Origin: Hofstenia miamia
Taxonomy: Eukaryota; Xenacoelomorpha; Acoela
Length of the DNA: 64,000 bases
Assembly: GCA_004352715.1 (NCBI GenBank)
Contig: SCFE01000017.1
Coordinates: forward strand, 2,387,841-2,451,840
Reading direction: 5' to 3'
Part shown: positions 20,504-33,176 of the stretch, in pieces
Layout: every line of letters begins with the position of its first letter
Position numbering within the stretch: position 1 is the first letter of the stretch
Made by a program: the position numbers and the translations under genes
The notes under the pieces: model-generated
The model's database searches: none
Seen by the model: the letters and a program-made list of their open reading frames with translations, nothing else
What the model was told of the DNA's origin: nothing

Positions 20504-21357
20504 NNNNNNNNNNNNNNNNNNNNNNNNNNNNNNNNNNNNNNNNNNNNNNNNNNNNNNNNNNNNNNNNNNNNNNNNNNNNNNNNNNNNNNNNNNNNNNNNN
20601 NNNNNNNNNNNNNNNNNNNNNNNNNNNNNNNNNNNNNNNNNNNNNNNNNNNNNNNNNNNNNNNNNNNNNNNNNNNNNNNNNNNNNNNNNNNNNNNNNNNN
20701 NNNNNNNNNNNNNNNNNNNNNNNNNNNNNNNNNNNNNNNNNNNNNNNNNNNNNNNNNNNNNNNNNNNNNNNNNNNNNNNNNNNNNNNNNNNNNNNNNNNN
20801 NNNNNNNNNNNNNNNNNNNNNNNNNNNNNNNNNNNNNNNNNNNNNNNNNNNNNNNNNNNNNNNNNNNNNNNNNNNNNNNNNNNNNNNNNNNNNNNNNNNN
20901 NNNNNNNNNNNNNNNNNNNNNNNNNNNNNNNNNNNNNNNNNNNNNNNNNNNNNNNNNNNNNNNNNNNNNNNNNNNNNNNNNNNNNNNNNNNNNNNNNNNN
21001 NNNNNNNNNNNNNNNNNNNNNNNNNNNNNNNNNNNNNNNNNNNNNNNNNNNNNNNNNNNNNNNNNNNNNNNNNNNNNNNNNNNNNNNNNNNNNNNNNNNN
21101 NNNNNNNNNNNNNNNNNNNNNNNNNNNNNNNNNNNNNNNNNNNNNNNNNNNNNNNNNNNNNNNNNNNNNNNNNNNNNNNNNNNNNNNNNNNNNNNNNNNN
21201 NNNNNNNNNNNNNNNNNNNNNNNNNNNNNNNNNNNNNNNNNNNNNNNNNNNNNNNNNNNNNNNNNNNNNNNNNNNNNNNNNNNNNNNNNNNNNNNNNNNN
21301 NNNNNNNNNNNNNNNNNNNNNNNNNNNNNNNNNNNNNNNNNNNNNNNNNNNNNNNNN
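20504..21357. other. Assembly gap of 854 undetermined bases in a TA repeat
   Basis: TA dinucleotides flank both sides (about 20489-20503 and 21358-21370). Long frames reported across this interval are artefacts of N translation. Confidence 0.98.
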
Positions 21358-21497
21358 TATATATATATATGTAAATAAAGCTTTTATAGCCGTGTATTTC
21401 AATTATTAATCAAACAATTTTTTCAATTTATTTAATTTTGCTATTTGTAACGAAATTATTTAAAACTTATATTCTAAGTATTATCACATATGCTTAA

Positions 21498-21704
21498 TTG
21501 CCATGGATGGGACAATTGAGTAATTTACAACAACAGAAACTAAGAAGAGGCGCTGAGGCATATTTCTTCCTCACTGAGCTTGCCAGAAAAAGTATTATAC
21601 ACGAATGTAATACTGTTGGCATAAATTGTTTCAAAAAACCTGTAAATAGCATCATACTAACAAAAACATCCCTTCTATCAGATAATGGGCAGCAAGAAAA
21701 ATAA
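21498..21704 (+). other. Unrecognised 68-codon open frame
   Basis: The frame reads through LRRGAEAYFFLTELARKSII with more even composition than most AT-driven frames here. The same 200 bp is also open on the minus strand. No family or exon signals were recognised, so it is a weak candidate. Confidence 0.2.
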
Positions 21705-21709
21705 TTCAC

Positions 21710-22579
21710 ATATGTTTCTCAGACATCACAGTAACACTGTATATTGCGGGACATCTAAAAAACAAAAAACGTTTACTGTACTTGAACGTCAAAATCTGAA
21801 AACAAATACATTACATGATATCCTATAAAACTGAATAATACTACTCTTTAGCTTGTAACTCTTTCCTTTTTATCATGATTGATACGAGAAATATAATGTT
21901 TCTATCATCTTCTTCATAAGAAATAGAAAAGGTTTGTAGTAACTGCAGTTTCAAAAACATGTCGTCCGAAGACTTCAATCTGCTCAGACCAATATCTGTG
22001 ACACCAATAATTGCGCGATATTAGACAAATGTATTTTAAAGAAATACTGGCAAAAAAATCGAATGGACACTTGACAAATGCCAATTTGCTTACAAGAAAA
22101 TTTCGTAAGAATAAATATCCTGCTATATACCATGAACATGCAATACATTTGCAAGTACTTATAAACACAAATGCCATTTTAAGGATAATGTTTTATATTA
22201 TAGCAGTGCATTAAATACTATGCTGCAAAAAAACTCTGAATAAAATTGGCGACATGCCCACGTGGCTATCCAAATGTTTTACCCCTATCTCGTCCTTGAG
22301 AAATGTTATTTATCTAATTTGACATATTTGGTCCTCAATTTTTACATTTCCTAAAAATATATTAGGACAACGAATCATTAAAAATGGTATAAATTTAATG
22401 ATTGTTTTTAGAGATATATTCATTTTAGTTAATAAAACCAGTATTTCCTTAAGTTAATTCTGGAATCGACCCTGCCAAATTTCAGCGATATTGTATTATG
22501 GGAACATATAATTTTTAAATTTATTGCTATTAGGGTTAATTTCCTGACGTCAGCACACCAGAGTATCGAATTTTTTGTT
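21710..22579. other. Non-coding stretch
   Basis: AT-rich DNA. A short frame at 22011-22214 (plus) and its antisense counterpart show no domain. Nothing else recognised. Confidence 0.45.
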
Positions 22580-22587
22580 GTCTTATT

Positions 22588-23351
22588 CAGGGGCGTACCC
22601 AGGATTTTCTGACGGGGGGGACATCATTGTTATTCCCTAATGAGGGGCGAAGCCCCGCGAAAATTTTTGAAAATATTGTGAAAATAGACCCTAAAAAATA
22701 CATTTAACGATCCTAGATTTTAAATTTTTCAATTTTTTATGAAAATTTTTTTGATTTATCCAGTCAAAATTAAATTTTTCAAACCTGACGGGGGGGGNNN
22801 NNNNNNNNNNNNNNNNNNNNNNNNNNNNNNNNNNNNNNNNNNNNNNNNNNNNNNNNNNNNNNNNNNNNNNNNNNNNNNNNNNNNNNNNNNNNNNNNNNNN
22901 NNNNNNNNNNNNNNNNNNNNNNNNNNNNNNNNNNNNNNNNNNNNNNNNNNNNNNNNNNNNNNNNNNNNNNNNNNNNNNNNNNNNNNNNNNNNNNNNNNNN
23001 NNNNNNNNNNNNNNNNNNNNNNNNNNNNNNNNNNNNNNNNNNNNNNNNNNNNNNNNNNNNNNNNNNNNNNNNNNNNNNNNNNNNNNNNNNNNNNNNNNNN
23101 NNNNNNNNNNNNNNNNNNNNNNNNNNNNNNNNNNNNNNNNNNNNNNNNNNNNNNNNNNNNNNNNNNNNNNNNNNNNNNNNNNNNNNNNNNNNNNNNNNNN
23201 NNNNNNNNNNNNNNNNNNNNNNNNNNNNNNNNNNNNNNNNNNNNNNNNNNNNNNNNNNNNNNNNNNNNNNNNNNNNNNNNNNNNNNNNNNNNNNNNNNNN
23301 NNNNNNNNGGGGGGGGGGACATTCCACCATGCCCCCCTGGGTACGCCACTG
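22588..23351. mobile_element. Non-autonomous hAT element with perfect 8-bp target duplication
   Basis: The 5' end CAGGGGCGTACCCAGG and the complement of the 3' end (CAGTGGCGTACCCAGG) differ at one of 16 positions. The element is bounded by identical 8-bp repeats GTCTTATT (22580-22587 and 23352-23359), the hAT signature. The interior contains long G-runs (for example 22613-22620 and 22791-22797) and a 511-base gap (22798-23308) whose far edge is again G-rich. No transposase is seen in the readable part. The perfect duplication implies a relatively young insertion. Confidence 0.9.
22798..23308. other. Assembly gap flanked by G-runs
   Basis: Undetermined bases inside the hAT element, bordered by seven G on the left and about ten G on the right. 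Poly-G or G-quadruplex-prone sequence is the likely cause of the gap. Confidence 0.97.
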
Positions 23352-23359
23352 GTCTTATT

Positions 23360-23860
23360 ATTCAGCTTTTGTAAGCTACAGTCATGCCAAGGTTAAAAAT
23401 TACAAAAATGATTAGCCACAGCAAATAAATTGTGAGAGAAATGAGTACTCACAGGAAAATTAAGGCCCAAGTTCGTCCCTTGTAAAAAATTTCTCCATTT
23501 ATAGGATTGATACTCGAAAACATCAAATAATATCTACACACTGAAATACTGAAATTGAAGATCCCAAGTTTCAATTTATAAAAGTATATAACATTAATGT
23601 AAAACTTCAAAGTGTAAATTATATTTTTCAACATTGCATTTCCATGCACTATTGTTTGATAGTAACCATTTTTAAAATTTCGGCTAATCTTTTCAAATAC
23701 TTCTGCTCAAGGTCAGCCCGGCCCGCCCCATGTGAATCACTGTGGCCCCATCAGTGGCATACTTTTCACAGGCCAAAGAAATAGAATAAACAATGAAACT
23801 TTGAACACCAATAGAGAAACAGCAGACAAAGCAAACTACTCTAATGATATTAGTGTTATA
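23360..23860. other. Non-coding spacer
   Basis: Sequence between two hAT-type insertions. No domain was recognised. Part of the segment just before 23861 may belong to the LINE fragment that continues at 24178, but this could not be shown. Confidence 0.4.
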
Positions 23861-23868
23861 GGTAGAAT

Positions 23869-24169
23869 CAGACTTGTCAACGAGCCGAGCCGAGCTTGAG
23901 CAGAGTATTGGATATACAACGAGCCCAAAACGAGTCTTTTTAAGCAACGAACATATATAGCACTGTTTGTTAATTTGATTATGCAGATTTTTCTTATTTT
24001 TTCATTCAATATGTCTTTCTTATAATCTTATTTTAGAAATTTTTATTAAATATGTAAAAAATTCTGAGAGCGCAATATTTTTAAAAAAATATCTCGAGCT
24101 GAAACGAGCCTCGTAAAAGATTTTATGTAGCGAGCCGAGCATAGAAATTTCGGCTCGTTGACAAGTCTG
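23869..24169. mobile_element. hAT-type MITE, 301 bp, with CGAGC-rich ends
   Basis: It begins CAGACTTGTCAACGAGCCGA and ends with the complement (TCGGCTCGTTGACAAGTCTG), a 20-bp inverted repeat. The flanks GGTAGAAT (23861-23868) and GGTAAAAT (24170-24177) match at 7 of 8 bases. The ends carry multiple CGAGCC/CGAGC words while the centre is AT-rich. No coding capacity. It lies directly against the LINE fragment and may have inserted into it. Confidence 0.9.
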
Positions 24170-24177
24170 GGTAAAAT

Positions 24178-24450
24178 ATATAAAACAGCAAATATACATT
24201 TTCAAGAATATGGAAATGCTATAGAGAAAGACATAAATGAGTCTGAAAAGAATAATACCAACATTAGAAAAACGAAAGAATTGATGACACATCATAACAT
24301 GAAAAAGACGCTCTGAGGATAGCACGAACAATAACACATTTATTGGTAATAAAGAAGTACAAATTGTGAGCTTCTTTAAATATCTTGGCATTCATATAGA
24401 CAAGAATCTTTAGTGGGATACACATATAAACCAATCTCCAGATTAGAAGT
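24178..24450 (+). pseudogene. CR1-like LINE reverse transcriptase fragment
   Basis: Broken frames read NIRKTKELM (about 24265) and, after a frameshift, NKEVQIVSFFKYLGIHIDKNL (about 24343-24410), followed by WDTHI. This matches the post-catalytic part of CR1/L2-type reverse transcriptases (NxxKTKELxVDF, then VxSFKYLGxxIxxxLxWxxHI). At least one frameshift and one stop are present. Neighbouring sequence to 24560 has no further recognisable blocks. Confidence 0.75.
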
Positions 24451-24559
24451 ATATGTTCCAGGCATAACACAATTGCAGCGGGGAAAATGAGGCAATTGCA
24501 ATTACGAAAAAACTGCATATAGAAATTATGAACAAAAAAATTTACAAGCAAATTTCAAA

Positions 24560-24759
24560 AATCTGTAATGAAAATGGAAGACAATACCGATAATGCACTA
24601 CATTGTAAGAAACCATTTCACACACACAAACAAAGTGCAGGGTTTCACATCCAAAATTCAATTCAATACATCATTCAATCATTTATATATGCAGCTTGGC
24701 ACTACCGTCTATAGGGAACGTGTCCGTTGCTACTATAATCACTGTTTCATTCTTTTTTG

Positions 24760-24801
<42 letters not shown>

Positions 24802-27800
24802 ATTTTAACAAACAAAAAATTAGAGTTTTAATAGTGAAACTGTTACGCTTGAATTGGTTAAATATTACACAAAACTGTATTAAGAAAAAGTCATTAGGAA
24901 ACTTAAGCTAATTCAACATTAAAGACAAAATGAAATTGCTTCAAAATGTACGAAAATCTCAAATTAAATGAACACTAGAATTAAACCTAATTAAGTGTGA
25001 ATCATGTAAATATAAAACAAAAAATATATAAATTTTGTCATGAAAATGGTGCAAATATTAAGCTGCATAGTCGTAATGGCGACATTTGAATTATAACAAG
25101 TACTGTATAAAAGTTGAAGAACGGTAAAGACGTCAGTAGAAATTACATAACAGCTCTACTCATTTTGCAGTATACTTTTATATTTTAAAAAATACCACTC
25201 TTAACGGCATGCAAACAAGTACACATTTATATATATAAAGGAATAATAATTGTCTAATGATGTCGCATTTATATAATTTGAGAAGACTAACGAATTGCGA
25301 AAATTTCAAAAATAATTATTGGTGTGTATTTAAAATTACTTTTCTAAGTAATTACCTAAAGTTTCAAAATTTAAATCATTCGGAAAAACTGATCTTTGAA
25401 ATTATAACGTCATTTAAATAAGTAAAATAAATGTTAAACATGCTAGTTCTATCGTTAAATTGTGACTGCTATTACAAGGTAAACCTAGATGAGTTATTTT
25501 GTACAAATTGTTAATTCAAAAGGGAATAGAGAGGAGTGAAATCAAAATGGGTAATCTTCAAACCCTTCAAAATGGATCACATGTAGCCATGGATTAAATA
25601 TACACTGATAACTGGTCATAGGGTGTTGCATTTTAGTTATCTATGAGTTATCTGTGCAACCAATATCTGGTTATACAATATATTCAAATGTTCTCAAGGA
25701 AAGAAACAATAGAAAATTATTTTCATTGAAATTTGGTTAATTTCTTCTTAGCTTTCTATGCTCTTTTTATTCTCTAATACAATGCATGTTGTTCAGAAGT
25801 TCAATTGTGATTTCGCTTATCCCGTGATCTTGCCTTTCACCAAAAATATGTTGTCCCTGATAGTGGCGGATAATTGAGGGTTAACTATACTAACAGTTCT
25901 TTATGGGCTTATTGTTTAATACAAAGTCAACCATCAGAATTAATCAAACTGAATGGTATATTAATCCGCTGTAATTATGATTATAAAAGTAATCGAATAG
26001 AAAAAAATTATTTTAATCGTTAATTTGCAGCAGTACATCAAACCATGAATCTCAAATAACACTTTTAATTGATATTCAAATGATTAAATACGATTATATT
26101 TCCTTCAATTAAATCTTTATTTTAATTTTTCATAATGTGATGTAGATTGCATATATCTAGTATATTTGTATTTATGCATTTCGTGTTTCTTAAATTGTCA
26201 AATTTTGATGCAACCTTACATTGTTTTCTACAATTTGGAAAAATGCAAAATTTCTTTTATTGCAATAAAAGCAATGTAAGTAACCATAGTCCAAACTGTG
26301 AGAAACTAATATTTAAGAACTTTTCTATCAATTAATATCATTCTATATAGAAATGATTAGTTATTTTACAACCCCATACATCTTGTGAACGTAAAACTGT
26401 TGCTTTATTAATAAAGCATGTTCAAAGAATCCCTAAAAATCAGAATTTCGTTCTCAGACTGGCTCTAATCTAAAACAAGTGGTTCTGAAACGGGTTCGGG
26501 TTGAACATCATTTATGCAGTTCTAATATCATGGTAATCAATGCTCAACATAATTTTATTTTTTAAATATAAGAAATTGGCATCTGATGATTCTTCGAATC
26601 TTGATAGTGTGGATTTTTAAGACCAAGTTATTGTTTGAAATTTGATAATTAATACAGAATAAGTCCAAAAGCTTTTCAAGGCATAATCATAGGCCGAGAC
26701 ATTTATCACCGAACCGTAAATGAAAACATCACGCCGATGTAATAATGAGCTGCCGGACATCGCATCACACTGTACCACACAACACCGCGCAGGGCTTTCA
26801 AGTGGAATTGCTTAGGTATCTTGCTTATGACCTCTTATATTTTTTTGTTTCATAAATTACCTTTTGCCTGTTTGCAAAAGTTCCCTACCATTTTAAATTT
26901 AAATTGCAAAGTTTGATGATTTATTGACCTATTAAAATTGATTTAATGTATATCAAAGACAATGCCTTAAAATGTCTTAATACAGACAAATATATTTTAA
27001 TATCATTTATGATAGATTAATGTTCTCTTTTATCAATTTGGGAAAATGTTTTACCCTTCAAATGAAGTTTGCAATCATGGTGTCACTATTAATCAATTCC
27101 TTGATAAAAAATACTCTTTAAATATGTAAATCGTGTAAAGACGTTTGTTAGAAGATCCCTAACACAACACCTCATCCAGCTGAAAGTTAAGGTTATTTAA
27201 ATTAATTGTTCTCTAAATGTTAATGTCTGCTTCATTTACATATGGCATGCATAATTAACGGATGTTGTTAAACGACTGCGTTCTAGTCGACGTGTACCAA
27301 TATATTAACTACTATTTCATATAAAATCATTCTCTAAAATATGAAAATTTCCGATTTCTTTTCAACTTAAAATATCTGATTTGCTATTTATGAACAAATT
27401 GTTGAATGCAAATATGAAATCAAAATCTTCGATGCTATTTCTATTTATTTTTCTAATTATAAGAACTTGAGTTTTCAATGTCGAATGTTACTTTATTTTC
27501 ATAGTATATGGCGTTGGTAAATTTCCATCACAAAAGAACTAATATTAATATATTCATCTTCTCAGACGACGTTATTTGAGTATGCTTTTGAAAATCTTAA
27601 CAATCAATATTAAGAAACTATCTGTTTCTCTTATTTCAACAGACTTGTGACTGATATGATACTATATAATAATCACATTGAGTGAGGGAATCACGCAGGA
27701 TTGGGCAATTCAATATTAAAAAACTGTGTTGCAGAGATGTCCCAAGGATGAATTCGAAATGTGTAGTGTGCGTCTTATGCAGTTAAATAAAGAGATTTTA

Positions 27801-30742
27801 ATCAGCTGTAAAATTAAGCAAATAATTAAACAATGTTAATACAGATAAACCTGCAACAAAAAAGAAATTTAATCTATTATTCCATTTGTGTGCATGGCAG
27901 TTTAATCTGTGAATGAACAAATCATATCTACGTAGCTGAAACCTATTAGCCACAGCACATTCTCATGCAATTAACCCTGGTAAAATCTATAGTTAATTGC
28001 TCTTAAATCATTGTCATCATTTTTGTTGAATTCCTCTTAGAGTATTGTTATTGTATTTTACTAAGGTTTTTATGTAAATGCACCAAATTTGTATCTCACT
28101 TTCTATTGTACGGAGAATACAAAAGCTTAAATATACAAATTTCAGGCAAATATGGCTTCATATTCATATATTATTATTAGAGTCTTATGTATGCTAGTTT
28201 GCAGAAATTTTAATGTCAGAATATATAATATTTTTTTCCTTGGCTAATTAAAATTTAAAAATAAATTCAATGTTCTCTGAATATGTGTGAATGCAACCGT
28301 TACCACACTAAATTTTTTTGAGGTATAAGAAATTGTCAAATTCACCATTATCTACAAGTCTACCTCATTAAATTAACATTTTTTATTGTGCGTTTTCAGC
28401 ATTATATATTACAATTTTATTAAAATTTTATTGGATATCGTTTATTGATCAACATTAAACTTAACATGCAATTCAATGTTATATATTCTTCTACACATTT
28501 AACAAGATGAATGAACAAACTGTCAACTATTTAATTATTTCTTAAGAAACATGACGCCTTGCTAATCAATTAACTGCTTGGCTGGAATATAATGAATAAT
28601 TAATCACATGTCGTCTGTGCTCAAATAAAATCAATACTTCTATTCATAGACAATTAAAAATCTGTATATTGTGATAGGCTTTGCATTTACAGAAAATAAT
28701 TGAACATAGACTATTTGAAAGACAACTATCCCATAATAGCATAGGCCATTAGAATTCAGTGAAATAAAATAACCAGTAATAATTTATCCGCAAGGACGTA
28801 ATTCCGCAAATAGACAACAGCCAATAGAGTTGCTTTTAAATAATAACTGTCTCCATTTGCGAGTAATAAATATTTCTAAATTTACTAAATAAATTCATTT
28901 ACATCGTTCATGTTAAACACTTTATATACACAAGGTATTGGAAATAACACTCCCATGACAAAAAGATGCTTTTTATAATGTATATTATTGTACGTTATCA
29001 GCTATAAAAAACGAACAAGTGTAAAAATCAAACTTTCTGTAACTAAAAATAATGAGTTGGTCAATAAAAATTTGCTGATTTTCAAAATGTGAATGGACTG
29101 TATGATCTACAAATACATTCATAAAGATAATCATCGCCGAAAATTTGTTTTAATATTATGATATCGATACATTACTACAAACAATTTGATGACAATCCAA
29201 ATTTAAATGCTTTATCCCTAAACAATGAATTTGTGGAAAATAGTTCAATAAAACATGTACATGTAACTAGAGTTAAATGATGGAATAACAACATAGCGAG
29301 TTCTGCAAGATAATCAAACATTTCAAAATTCGATTTTTCAACTAAAATAATCATATTTATTTACATTGGGGATGCTAACCTATATTAACAATTTTAATAG
29401 CATCTACAAATTTGAGTCTGAAAATCTAAAATGCACTAAGAATATCGAAATACAAAAAATACAGCCATAAATTATTTCATAATTTATAATCGGGTCGTCT
29501 GGCATCTTTGGTGCCCGCCAATTTTTAGTTTCAATAAAATTATAAATTCATTGTCTATTAATATTTTAGTAAACTCATTAGAGAAAAAACTTCAAAGCAT
29601 TACTAACTTAGAATTTCACAAATTATTTCACTGAAATATTAGTTTAATCAATTGAAACCATCAATTATTTTCCAAAATAGTGTTTATTTAAAATCAACTT
29701 TTGAAATATGTTATAAAATAATAGATATTCATGGTTATAACAAAACTTAAATCACAGATTTACAATATTCGCTAATCCTAAGTGTTTTATACAAAATACA
29801 CTCTTTGTTATCCATAACTTTCAGAATTCCAGAATAATGACTGAATTATTGGTGGCCTTCAGGAACTTTATACTCAACCACAGAAATATTGAAATAAATA
29901 GAATTTAATAGTAGCCTAAATGTCTACCAAACTGAAAGTTGTGAACGGTATTGAAAGTAAATTTTAATAATGAGTAACATTGATTTCAACAAAATTTAAA
30001 TACACATAAAATATAAACAATGAAATACAAATTGCTTGGAATGCGTGAATTATTCATTATTTATTATTTGGTAGGAAGTAAATATTTAAATAACAATGAC
30101 TGTTTTAATTTTTTTTACGATTTGAGAATAAAAGGACAGATACCTTGATAAAGCTTAGGACTCTTTTCCATGACATCAACATGTTGAAGAACATCGAAAA
30201 GATAACCGTCGTCACAATGACAAAGTGAACGAATATTTGTGTTTAGAATGTCTTCCTAAAAATATGCTACCTTACATTTGATAATAGGATATTATTAATT
30301 AATCCTTGAATTTTAGTTTAAAAAAAGTGGAAAGACATGTGGAGAAGCAATCAACAATTTCACTGACATATCTTGGCTAATACAAATTCATTAAATTTAT
30401 GAAATTAATGGAATTGATTTGAGCGTCACCGTTTAGGCAACAAGAGAAAGTCACGACAACAAAAATGTGCTCAAATCATTGTAGGCTGAAAATCTATTGA
30501 GCAAAAACAGTAAAATGTACAGCAATTTCATTTCCAAAAAGAACATGCACTAATTTTAAAAATGAACACATAAAAGTTTCTTAATTTTATTCATAGATAC
30601 AGGTATTACATATTGCTATTAACATTAAGCATTGAAGAAAAGCAAAGACGTTAATATAACCGTCATGTTTTCCCATAATATATCTTTCATGTACACATTG
30701 ATTTATTGGGACTTCGCATTATTGCTTCAGATTTAGATTATA
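24560..30742. other. Long AT-rich gene desert
   Basis: More than 6 kb without any supported gene or transposon. A TA repeat lies at 24766-24800. The only compositional exception is a GC-richer island at about 26690-26820 (words such as GAGCTGCCGGACATCGCATC). Short frames (24593-24802, 24696-24911, 26147-26335) cross low-complexity DNA. It could be a large intron or intergenic regulatory DNA, but nothing in the sequence decides this. Confidence 0.5.
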
Positions 30743-30880
30743 ATGAAAAGAAGATGTGTAGTTTCTGAATGTGGTAGTGGGTATGCCGCTACGAAAGAAG
30801 GTTACAGTTCCTGTTTTTCTTTTTCCCCAAAAGGAAGACATGCAGAATCAATGGTTAAAATCAATATTTTAATATTTTGG
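30743..30880 (+). pseudogene. THAP zinc-finger domain, truncated and frameshifted
   Basis: The ATG at 30743 opens MKRRCVVSECGSGYAATKEGYSS, the start of a THAP domain (C5 and C10 of the C2CH zinc site). After a one-base frame shift near 30815 the text continues FPQKEDMQNQWLKSIF, matching the conserved FP and W positions of the family. The second C-x2-H pair and AVPTIF motif are absent because mariner-type sequence follows directly. THAP domains bind DNA and occur in P-element-like transposases and in host regulators. This is either the first exon of a dead THAP transposase gene or a capture by the adjoining mariner copy. Confidence 0.75.
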
Positions 30881-31648
30881 CCAAGATGTGTGGATCACTG
30901 ACGAGGCACATTTTCACCTTAATGGTATTGTCAGTAAACACAACTATCGCTTCTGGGGAATAAAAATGCCTGCTGATTTCATTATCCCAAAACTTTTTCA
31001 CAGTTCGAAAGTCACTGCATGGTGTGCTTTAAGCTACAGAGGAATTATTGGACCATTTTGGTTTGAAGATGAGGATGAGAATAAAGTTCTGTACCAACCT
31101 TTGTCGGAAAAAAAACATTACCTTCAGGACACAGTGGTTTCAACAGCATGGGGCTAAGTCACACACTGCCAAGGACAGTTTTGAATTTTATCGGCAAAAA
31201 TTTGAAAACCGTTTAACTTCATTCAAGACGGAACACATTTGGCTCGTCCATCACCTGATCTTAAGACTTTGGACTTTTTTGTTGGCCTATGCAAAATGTT
31301 TACGAAAACAATCCCCAAACTGTTCAGGAACTAAAGGCTGAGATCATACAGTTCATCAGGAGAATCCCAAACGAGATGTGCTAACGGGTCGTTGAAAACT
31401 CTGCTGTTAGGCTAAATGCCTGCATGAATCGAAATGGAGGACACATCGAACATTTCATTCACTGCAGGGATCAGTGCTAAAGCCAAAAATTACTGAATTG
31501 GACTTCAAAGTAAGAATAATAAATTCATTTTTTCAGGAAAAATTTTCGATAATGGACTATATCTGTTGACAAAAAACACTAAATTTTAATCTAAAATTAA
31601 AAATTAATTGCAATATAAAAGTTTTACATTTTTTTGGGACACTCTGTA
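30881..31648 (+). pseudogene. Mariner-type transposase remnant, 5'-truncated
   Basis: The frame from 30888 reads WITDEAHFHLNGIVSKHNYRFWG (first catalytic Asp in TDEAHF present), then KVTAWCALS and GIIGPFWFEDE. A stop follows, then shifted frames with QQHGAKSHTAKD, where the second catalytic Asp is His. RPSPDLKTLDFF keeps the third Asp, and a tail follows with VENS, RLNACMNRNGGHIEHF. The right end is GGACACTCTGTATA, a typical terminal sequence of this clade. No complementary left end is seen before 30743, so the 5' part is missing. It belongs to the same broad group as the remnant at 1-806 and is clearly inactive. Confidence 0.85.
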
Positions 31649-31679
31649 TAATTGTATTTATCCGGATTGTTCTTAACGA

Positions 31680-32431
31680 CATTCATCACTTTGTTATTGA
31701 GGAACAACACTCAAGTCTTCACATGCCCGCTAATTCAAAACAACGACGATTATCTCTTTCCAAAGAAACTATCTGGTTTGGAAAATTGTCTTCTTTGGTG
31801 TCTTTGTCAAAATATTTTTTGAATACCCATGAAGCATTGCAACATTCATGGGAATGTTTAGGATTCTATGAAAGTGATGCTTTAGAAAATTATCGTGAGG
31901 CATCTCCGCCAATCTGCAGGAAGTAACTATTCCGTTTTAGCTTGCAAATTCGTAGAAACGCACAAGTTTGATATTGCAAATTATGCTTGTATTTTATCAG
32001 CATTACCTGATTACCCAACTACAGACACTCGCATGTGTGATCGTTGAAATTCATTTGATGAAGATCGCAATTTGTTGGATAGCTTAATGCAATGTGTGTT
32101 TAGTCTTATTCGTGAAAAGGAATATTTCACTTATATTGCTGGATACTTCGCCAAAAGTGACCGCCATTTGAAAATAATCAGTAAGGGCTTGTTATTCAAA
32201 AAAATTGATTATTTTTTTTGCATTCTAATACAAACTAGTACAAACTACTGTTGTCTCGAGTTCTCTATTTTATTTGACATGATAGACTCAATGTATTTTA
32301 CAAATCTAAGAGTGTCGACAATGCATATCAAAAAACTTATCAATACATTTTTTCCAATTTATGCAAGTCCAATTTTTAGAAAACTTCATTTGACGATGCA
32401 AAAAGAACACAATTTGCATAGATTCTTGTAA
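31680..32431 (+). pseudogene. Possible decayed transposase C-terminal region
   Basis: Plus-strand blocks with coding-like composition occur at 31723-31926 (containing NTHEALQHSWECLGFYESDA), about 31935-32045 (ACKFVETHKFDIANYACI) and 32072-32431 (LLDSLMQCVFSLIREKEYF followed by TYIAGYFAKS). The YIAGYFA segment resembles the YIAGYVA motif near the C-terminus of P-element/THAP9-like transposases. Since a THAP domain lies just upstream, these may be the remaining parts of one THAP transposase gene split by the mariner copy. Stops at 31927 and 32047 and frame changes show it is dead. The family match is weak. Confidence 0.35.
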
Positions 32432-33108
32432 AATCAAAGTATATACTTTTTTTGTAAATGAAATCGTTATGGTTTTTGTATTTTGGTTTAATAAATTTTC
32501 AGCCTCCAATAGTATTAGCATTTTTTGGCAGTCATTACCTTCTTTTATATGCAAATTGGCTTTAGGTAGCAGAAAAATATTTTAATATTTAAGGTAAGAC
32601 TAGTTTAAATACAAAGTGTAGTAAATGCATACCTTGCTTTGACCAATGCATGATTGAATATTGGGAGATACTTCAATCAAGCGGCCATTTAAGTCGCACA
32701 TAATAAGAAACGATTTACAATCATCTTCTGTTTTCTAAAAGGCTTTGTAGTAGGAATATATACGAAATCTTAGGCAAATTTATTATCCTATTGCTAGAAT
32801 TAGAAGCAGTGACAAAATTAATCTTTCTATATGGCATAAATTTTAAAATTAATGAAATTTTTTTATTTCTATTAATAAATTATTATGCTCATTTTGTATC
32901 GCAGTGATTCAAGAGTAGAGGTATGAAAAGTACGGCTCATTTTAGCAAACCTGCCTACTATTCAGTTAATTTTCGCCCTGCTTTGGAAAATGTGGAAAAT
33001 AATGCTATTAGCTTAGGCTTCATAATCCCGGAATTTTCAAATTTTTTCGATATTGAAAATTTACAAAATTTTAAGAATTTGTAAGTTTGACAAAAAAGTA
33101 AATTCTGA

Positions 33109-33128
33109 ACACACACACACACACACAC

Positions 33129-33175
<47 letters not shown>
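33109..33175. repeat. Compound (CA)n(TA)n microsatellite
   Basis: About ten CA units grade into about twenty TA units. Frames crossing it translate to HTHTH or YIYIY and are not genes. Confidence 0.97.

Positions 33176-33176
<1 letters not shown>

Noticed and set aside
26690-26820. GC-richer island as an exon or tRNA
   Set aside because: No open frame of useful length, no splice sites, and no tRNA A/B box arrangement with acceptor stem.
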